Shown here: in pieces, positions 59,884 through 64,000 of the stretch
Position numbering within the stretch: the first letter of the stretch is position 1
Layout: each line of letters starts with the position of its first letter
NCBI RefSeq assembly: GCF_050859025.1
Contig: NZ_CP138200.1
Coordinates: 3,472,001 to 3,536,000, forward strand
DNA from: Wukongibacter sp050859025
GTDB taxonomy: Bacteria > Bacillota > Clostridia > Peptostreptococcales > Caminicellaceae
DNA length: 64,000 nucleotides
Direction: 5' to 3'
Notes under the pieces: generated by a model
Seen by the model: only the letters and a program-made list of their open reading frames with translations
Database searches by the model: none
Told to the model about the DNA's origin: nothing
Program-made: the position numbers and the translations under genes

Positions 59884-60316
59884 ATCTACACTTAGAGCAT
59901 AAACCAAAGAACTTTACTTTATGGTCTCTTATTTCAAAACCATAATTTTTTTCTATTTCTTCTTCTAAATGTTCTAACAAGTCTACCTCAACTTCTAGTA
60001 CATCACCGCATTTTGTACATATTACATGATGATGCTGATGATCGTCACCGTGAACATTCAATTCGTATCTGGCACATCCATCATCAAAGCTTATCTTTGA
60101 AATAATCTCTAAATCATCCAACAATTGCAAGGTTCTATATACTGTAGCAAGACCAATCTCCGGACAATCCTTTTTAACAAAATCATAAACTTCTTCGCTT
60201 GATAAATGCTGACCCTGATGATTTATTATAGTGTTTAAGATTGCTCTTCTTTGAGGCGTAAGCTTGTAACCCTTTTCCTTTAAAACATCTCTTAACTTAT
60301 CAACTGAATCTATCAT
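59882..60316 (-). CDS. fur: Fur-family metalloregulator
   Basis: A 144-residue protein. N-terminal winged helix (YKLTPQRRAILNTIINHQGQ and GLATVYRTLQLLDDLEIIS), then the metal-binding region GDDHQHHHVICTKCGDVLEV and final CSKC pair for structural zinc. It is Fur or a paralogue such as PerR or Zur; sequence alone does not settle the metal. Palindromes upstream suggest autoregulation. Confidence 0.85.
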   Translation of the reverse strand: MIDSVDKLRDVLKEKGYKLTPQRRAILNTIINHQGQHLSSEEVYDFVKKDCPEIGLATVYRTLQLLDDLEIISKISFDDGCARYELNVHGDDHQHHHVICTKCGDVLEVEVDLLEHLEEEIEKNYGFEIRDHKVKFFGLCSKCR

Positions 60317-60349
60317 CTCAAAACCTCACTTATCAATTAATAATCTCCT

Positions 60350-60380
60350 TTAAGTATAAGTGTACTTATTTTATACTTAA
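60350..60380. promoter_or_regulatory. Palindromic operator upstream of fur
   Basis: TTAAGTATAA (60350-60359) and TTATACTTAA (60371-60380) are perfect arms; inside is a 14-bp palindrome ATAAGTGTACTTAT (60356-60369). On the minus strand TTGACA (60381-60391 region) and TACACT overlap it. Likely autoregulatory site; not a classic Fur or Per box. Confidence 0.55.
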
Positions 60381-60405
60381 TTGTCAATATTATTACTAAT
60401 TTTAG

Positions 60406-60534
60406 TTAATTCAAGAATAATATTCTATATCTTAGTTTTGTAAATTTCTTTATCTTTTTATAACTACTAAAGAGGCCGCGATCTTTGTATTTAAAGAATT
60501 TACTTATCACTCTGCTTACACAGCTGTATATCAA
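60406..60534 (-). CDS. Possible small basic protein (42 aa), TTG start
   Basis: TTG 60534 after AGAGAGGTAGA gives a Lys/Phe/Tyr-rich product starting (M)IYSCVSRVISKFFKYK. It lies behind the promoter with Fur box (60615-60669). Could also be non-coding leader; no family recognised. Confidence 0.25.
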   Translation of the reverse strand: MIYSCVSRVISKFFKYKDRGLFSSYKKIKKFTKLRYRILFLN

Positions 60535-60614
60535 TCTACCTCTCTAAAATGAATAATTATCGTCCTTTATAACATGACTATTACATTTTATGACTAATTT
60601 CTAATTTTATCATT

Positions 60615-60669
60615 TGATAATGATTATTTATTACAATTGTATTATACCATTTTTACAATTGTAATTCAA
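60615..60669 (-). promoter_or_regulatory. Promoter with Fur box between sfsA and fur
   Basis: TTGAAT (60664-60669), 17 bp, TATAAT (60641-60646) on the minus strand. TGATAATGATTATTT (60615-60629) just downstream matches 13 of 15 bases of the Fur box TGATAATNATTATCA. Two ACAATTGT palindromes flank the -10. Confidence 0.6.
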
Positions 60670-60683
60670 TATATAATTGAAAA

Positions 60684-61385
60684 TCAATTGATAACAATAG
60701 GGATTTTTCCTTTTAGTCTAATTTCTCTTGGTGAAACCTTACATACATATGCATAAATTTCTACCCCTGCTTCATATGCAAGCTTTACTGCATCCGCAAA
60801 ATCTGGGTCCATATCTCTATTTGGGGTAAAATTCTTTGCATCCTCCCTCTGTATAATAAAAAAAACCGCTGCTCTATATCCTTCATCCTTTGCCTCAATC
60901 AATTCATAAATATGCTTACGGCCTCTTTCAGTGGGAGCATCGGGAAAGGTTGCTAAGCTATTCTCCTTTACAAGGGTTACACACTTACATTCAATCAGGA
61001 CATTTTCCATTCTATTACTAAGACCTATATCAAATCTACTTTTCCTATAGTTAACTTCTCTTTTTATATAATCATATTTACCAAAATATTCTATTCTCTC
61101 TTCTCTTAGGGCCTTTTCAAGAAGTATATTAGGCATCCTTGAGTCTATAAGAACCAAGATTTCATTCTTATAAACCATTACTAGATCATAATTTGTCTTT
61201 CTATTTGGATTATCAACCTTCCTTACAATTACCTTTGCTCCTTCTAGTAGTAATTCTCTCATCCTACCTGTATTAGCAACATGTACTACTTCCATTTGAC
61301 CATCTACTAAAATATGAGCTATAAATCTGTTTACTCGTTTAAGAAAAATACCCTCTAATAAGTTCCCTCTTATTTCAATATTCAA
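60684..61385 (-). CDS. sfsA: SfsA family DNA/RNA nuclease
   Basis: A 233-residue protein with SfsA marks: FLKRVNRFIAHILVDGQMEV with HVANTGRMRELL, a PD-(D/E)xK-like core SRFDIGLSNRMENVLIECKC, and FPDAPTERGRKHIYEL. First described as a sugar-fermentation stimulator; family proteins are nucleases. Confidence 0.9.
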   Translation of the reverse strand: MNIEIRGNLLEGIFLKRVNRFIAHILVDGQMEVVHVANTGRMRELLLEGAKVIVRKVDNPNRKTNYDLVMVYKNEILVLIDSRMPNILLEKALREERIEYFGKYDYIKREVNYRKSRFDIGLSNRMENVLIECKCVTLVKENSLATFPDAPTERGRKHIYELIEAKDEGYRAAVFFIIQREDAKNFTPNRDMDPDFADAVKLAYEAGVEIYAYVCKVSPREIRLKGKIPIVIN

Positions 61386-61411
61386 TGTAATGCCTCCTAA
61401 AACAAAACAAC

Positions 61412-61516
61412 ATAGAAATTCCAGTCAAAACTTTAATTTATACACATCAAAAATCCTAAGAGACATCGGATATTTTGATATGTATAAATTAAGATTTACT
61501 TGGAACTCTCTATAGA
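61412..61516. repeat. Dispersed palindromic repeat, copy B
   Basis: A 105-bp palindrome in the sfsA-DUF1292 gap. Inner arms TTAATTTATACACATCAAAAA and complement; centre CGATGTCTCTTAGGA (minus sense) equals CGATGCTTCTGAGGA of copy A with three changes. Confidence 0.65.
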
Positions 61517-61533
61517 AGTCACTTTTTAGTTCA

Positions 61534-61573
61534 AAGTTGTAAGTCCTAAGCTTAATCTTAGAACTTACAACTT
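61534..61573. terminator. Long hairpin after the DUF1292 gene
   Basis: AAGTTGTAAGT...CTAAG pairs with CTTAG...ACTTACAACTT, a 16-bp stem with one bulge. The T-run is poor; probable terminator for the ruvX-DUF1292 transcript. Confidence 0.55.
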
Positions 61574-61594
61574 AAAACTCATATATACCTCCTT

Positions 61595-61843
61595 CTATTC
61601 GTTCCCTAATAATTCCTCATAAGCCTGTGCAACCTTATCAATTTCCTCATCGCTTTCAACATATTGAAGTATTTCTTCTCCATCTTCTGTAACTACCTTG
61701 AAAACTAAGCCCTCATCAGTTTCTTCATCAAGAGGTAGCAGTATAGCATATTCTGTATCATCTAGCTTTAAAGTAACCACTACTTCAAATTCTGTTTCCT
61801 TGTTATTCTCATCAAGTAAAGTTATTATATTATTCTCTTTCAT
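61595..61843 (-). CDS. DUF1292 protein (YrzB-like)
   Basis: An 82-residue acidic protein: ITLLDENNKETEFEVVVTL, LDDTEYAILLPLDEETDEG and VVTEDGEEILQYV. Usual neighbour of ruvX in Firmicutes. Function unknown. Confidence 0.88.
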   Translation of the reverse strand: MKENNIITLLDENNKETEFEVVVTLKLDDTEYAILLPLDEETDEGLVFKVVTEDGEEILQYVESDEEIDKVAQAYEELLGNE

Positions 61844-61865
61844 GATTTAATCACCCCATAAATTT

Positions 61866-62276
61866 TTATTTATTACTATCTAAATATCCTTGTAGGATAT
61901 ACACTGCCGCAACTTTATCAATTACTTTCTTCCTTTTCTTTCTGCTCACATCTGCCGAGATAAGCATTTTTTCGGCTGCAACTGTTGTAAGTCTTTCATC
62001 TTGAAATACAACCTCAATATCTACTTTGGCTTCAAGCTTTTTTACAAAGCTAAGTACTTTTTCGCCTTGAGGTCCTAGGCTTCCATTCATATTTTTCGGA
62101 AGGCCTACAACTATCTTCTTTATATCCTTTTCAGCTATAAGCTCTCTTATTCTATTAATTGCGACCTTATTACTGGTTCTAATAATTGTTTCTACTCCCT
62201 GTGCAGTCAATCCTAGCAGATCACTAACTGCAACTCCTACAGTCTTATCTCCTACATCTAGACCCATTATTCTCAT
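61866..62276 (-). CDS. ruvX: RuvX/YqgF RNase H-like resolvase, 16S rRNA processing
   Basis: A 136-residue protein: MGLDVGDKTVGVAVSDLLGL with the first catalytic Asp, IVVGLPKNMNGSLGPQGEKV, VVFQDERLTTVAAEKMLI and KVIDKVAAVYILQGYLD. Standard YqgF, which acts on pre-16S rRNA and may act on junctions. Confidence 0.92.
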   Translation of the reverse strand: MRIMGLDVGDKTVGVAVSDLLGLTAQGVETIIRTSNKVAINRIRELIAEKDIKKIVVGLPKNMNGSLGPQGEKVLSFVKKLEAKVDIEVVFQDERLTTVAAEKMLISADVSRKKRKKVIDKVAAVYILQGYLDSNK

Positions 62277-62298
62277 ACTTAACCTCTTTCTTATATTC

Positions 62299-63249
62299 TT
62301 ATACTACCTTGATACAAAATTCGGGACAATAGCTGCTGCAATATCCACAGAGTACACACTTCTCTCTGTCTACTACCAATTTATCATTCTCTATCTTAAG
62401 AGCATTTGATTTACATGCTTTAACGCATTTTCCACATTTCTTGCACCAGAAATCAATATGAAGCTTTCTATTTTCCCTAGACAATTGACTTAAAATTTCT
62501 TCTGGAACTTCTTTTCCATTAAACCTAAAGACATTAGCAATAACTTCTTCTGTCCTCTGCATACCAACCGCAATAGAATCAAGAAATGGTAGATTTAACA
62601 CAAAATCAAAGCATTCATCTATGGAACTAAGAAGATTGCCTCCTCCTAGAGGCTTCATACCATATATTCCTTTATTCATCTTCTTAGCTTCCTTTAATGC
62701 CTGAACCATATCTTCAGCAGTCCCATCCATTATCCCTAGACCATTTTTATTTATGAGGGGATGAATGACATCTATTTCATCAAACTTTAATGAGGCTTTA
62801 ACTGCTGCTACAGTATGAGTAGAAATACCTACTGCTCTAATAAAACCTTTTTCCTTCATTTTTGTAAAATATTTTAATGCTTCATAATGCCCTTTAAGTG
62901 TATATTTGTTTTCCTGTTCATGCAATAGGAAAATATCTATATAGTCTCTATCTAGTTCCTCCATAGCCTCCTTAAGGCTTTCTTCAGCTGTTTTCCTTGA
63001 ATATGCATAGGATTTTGTAGCAACGACTATATTCTTTGCATTATCTGCCCATAATGCCCTTTTTATATGGGGATAAGTTTTATATAGCTGGGCAGTATCT
63101 ATAAAATTAACGCCTCTATCTATAGCCTCATTTATTACCCTTGCCCCTTCATCAATAGGTAAGTTTGCTTGTAGTGGACCAATTGTTAAAGCCCCAAAGC
63201 AAAGCTTTGAGACCCTTATATCAGACTTTCCTAATATATTGTACTCCAT
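62299..63249 (-). CDS. Aldo/keto reductase with ferredoxin-like domain
   Basis: A 316-residue protein. Residues 1-250 are an aldo/keto reductase barrel (KLCFGALTIGPLQANLPIDE, RGVNFIDTAQLYKTYPHIKR, IDIFLLHEQENKYTLKGHYE). The last 60 residues hold two 4Fe-4S motifs, CKKCGKCVKACKS and CVLCGYCSSYCPEF. Electron-coupled members are common in anaerobes. Substrate unknown. Confidence 0.88.
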   Translation of the reverse strand: MEYNILGKSDIRVSKLCFGALTIGPLQANLPIDEGARVINEAIDRGVNFIDTAQLYKTYPHIKRALWADNAKNIVVATKSYAYSRKTAEESLKEAMEELDRDYIDIFLLHEQENKYTLKGHYEALKYFTKMKEKGFIRAVGISTHTVAAVKASLKFDEIDVIHPLINKNGLGIMDGTAEDMVQALKEAKKMNKGIYGMKPLGGGNLLSSIDECFDFVLNLPFLDSIAVGMQRTEEVIANVFRFNGKEVPEEILSQLSRENRKLHIDFWCKKCGKCVKACKSNALKIENDKLVVDREKCVLCGYCSSYCPEFCIKVV

Positions 63250-63433
63250 TGCCTAAACCTTTCTATATAGAATGCACTTATAAACCCATATTTTCATTGC
63301 AATTTCTATAAACGTGTATTTTTTCTACTAATAAATTGCATAATTATCTTCTAAAAAATTAATATATGTAATCTTAGAATCTCTAGATATATATCAAATT
63401 TATTATGCAATTCTCCAAATCAAAATTATATAG

Positions 63434-64000
63434 TTATCTTACCTCATTACCAATTTCTTTAAACACTAAATACATTAGGGACATAGCTAAGTAAATAATT
63501 GAAGTGGCCGATGCAACTACTCCAGAATCATTAACCAAAAATGACACAATACATGAAATTAGAATTCCCAAAAGTCCCATAGAAAGATTAGTATATTTAT
63601 TAAAAATTCTTTTAGCTATACCAAATGGCCTATAAAATAGGATGCTTAAAAGTATTAAAGACGAAACCAATACCTTGCTCCATATACTAATACCAAACAA
63701 TCTTACATTCATGGAAATCTTTCTCTTTATAATCGAATATACTACATCCATGCCACCATTGTTTATTTGTCTTATAGCATTTGCTAAATGCGAACTGCTT
63801 TCTATAACATATAAATCAACTAATGCTAAAAAAATAACAAAAACAAAGACAGATGAAAGCATATATACATAGTGTTTAAATTGTAGCTTAGAGTTATAAA
63901 GCTTTAATGTCACAAACATAAAAGCAAAGGCTGCTGTAATGGTTCCTCCGACATTTGCTCCAAACTTTGGAAATCCAATCACTATAGTTATAAATATAAA
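63434..64000 (-). CDS. Integral membrane protein, C-terminal part
   Basis: The frame stays open to the right edge; a GTG at 63982 is in frame but has no ribosome site, so the gene probably starts outside. About five hydrophobic helices are visible, with GANVGGTITAAFAFMFVTL and VNDSGVVASATSIIYLAMS. I recognise the motif from large Firmicutes membrane proteins of unknown function only. Confidence 0.5.
   Translation of the reverse strand, partial: FIFITIVIGFPKFGANVGGTITAAFAFMFVTLKLYNSKLQFKHYVYMLSSVFVFVIFLALVDLYVIESSSHLANAIRQINNGGMDVVYSIIKRKISMNVRLFGISIWSKVLVSSLILLSILFYRPFGIAKRIFNKYTNLSMGLLGILISCIVSFLVNDSGVVASATSIIYLAMSLMYLVFKEIGNEVR

Noticed and set aside
1..64000. CRISPR arrays, retrons or diversity-generating retroelements
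   Set aside because: No regular spacer-repeat arrays and no reverse transcriptase seen.
1..64000. tRNA or rRNA genes
   Set aside because: None noticed by reading; short tRNA genes could be missed without a covariance search.

Overview
The window is AT-rich DNA of a spore-forming, low-GC Gram-positive bacterium, most likely a member of the Clostridia. The evidence is strong GGAGG-type ribosome sites, TTG/GTG starts, a sigK gene with a pro-sequence, RNase J, MltG, a split LysO, and Fur/RuvX/DUF1292 gene order. There are two parts: a prophage from position 1 to about 47,240, whose left end lies outside the window, and host chromosome from about 47,240 to 64,000.

The prophage interrupts sigK. 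The 5' part of sigK (start at 47562, minus strand) runs to a conserved Cys-Ile-Glu-Asn block and then stops making sense. A large serine recombinase of the SpoIVCA type (45597-47201) sits directly inside the junction. This is the arrangement of a 'skin'-type element that must be excised in the mother cell to rebuild sigK. The element carries a full contractile-tailed (PBSX/skin-like) morphogenesis block, read leftward: terminase, portal-MuF fusion, protease-scaffold, capsid, connectors, sheath, tube, frameshifted tail chaperone, tape measure, LysM baseplate protein, baseplate genes and fibres (26117 down to about 2500). The early operon (42246 down to 26187) holds a Cro-like regulator, a BRO/ORF6C antirepressor, Gam, an HNH nuclease, a replication initiator containing 11-bp iterons, a DnaC-like loader, a sigma-like factor, RecU, a radical SAM protein, a possible mini sliding clamp, a guanylate kinase-like enzyme and many small Cys-rich proteins. 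No holin or endolysin is visible; the lysis module may lie beyond the left edge.

The most interesting region is the lysogeny module (42000-47240). The 121-residue CI-like repressor has no self-cleaving peptidase domain. Convergent to it is a textbook SOS promoter (TTGAAA, 17 bp, TATAAT) with a perfect Gram-positive LexA box over its start region, driving a 36-codon ORF that runs into the repressor's 3' end. This is a candidate SOS-induced antirepressor or antisense unit. Immediately upstream is a complete agr-type peptide signalling operon: seven-helix AgrC-like receptor, AgrD pre-peptide, response regulator and AgrB. The receptor lacks any histidine-kinase domain. Peptide signalling, DNA damage and sporulation-linked excision may therefore all feed into this prophage.

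A second, self-contained regulatory cassette (about 8520-12160) is inserted between the tape-measure and LysM tail genes. It has a repressor, a divergent small helix-turn-helix protein, a Rha-type protein that may start at ATT, a candidate small RNA and a GYF_2 membrane protein.

The host part encodes, right to left: a membrane protein (partial), an aldo/keto reductase with ferredoxin domain, RuvX, a DUF1292 protein, SfsA, Fur, RNase J, split LysO, MltG, a TrmR/U32/Udk operon (tRNA wobble modification and uridine salvage), a class B penicillin-binding protein whose ribosome site lies inside a terminator-like hairpin, a GrpB-family protein, an AbrB-zinc-ribbon regulator and a GNAT acetyltransferase. 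A family of roughly 100-130 bp palindromic repeats is scattered through the host intergenic DNA, and a nested inverted-repeat element lies beside sigK.
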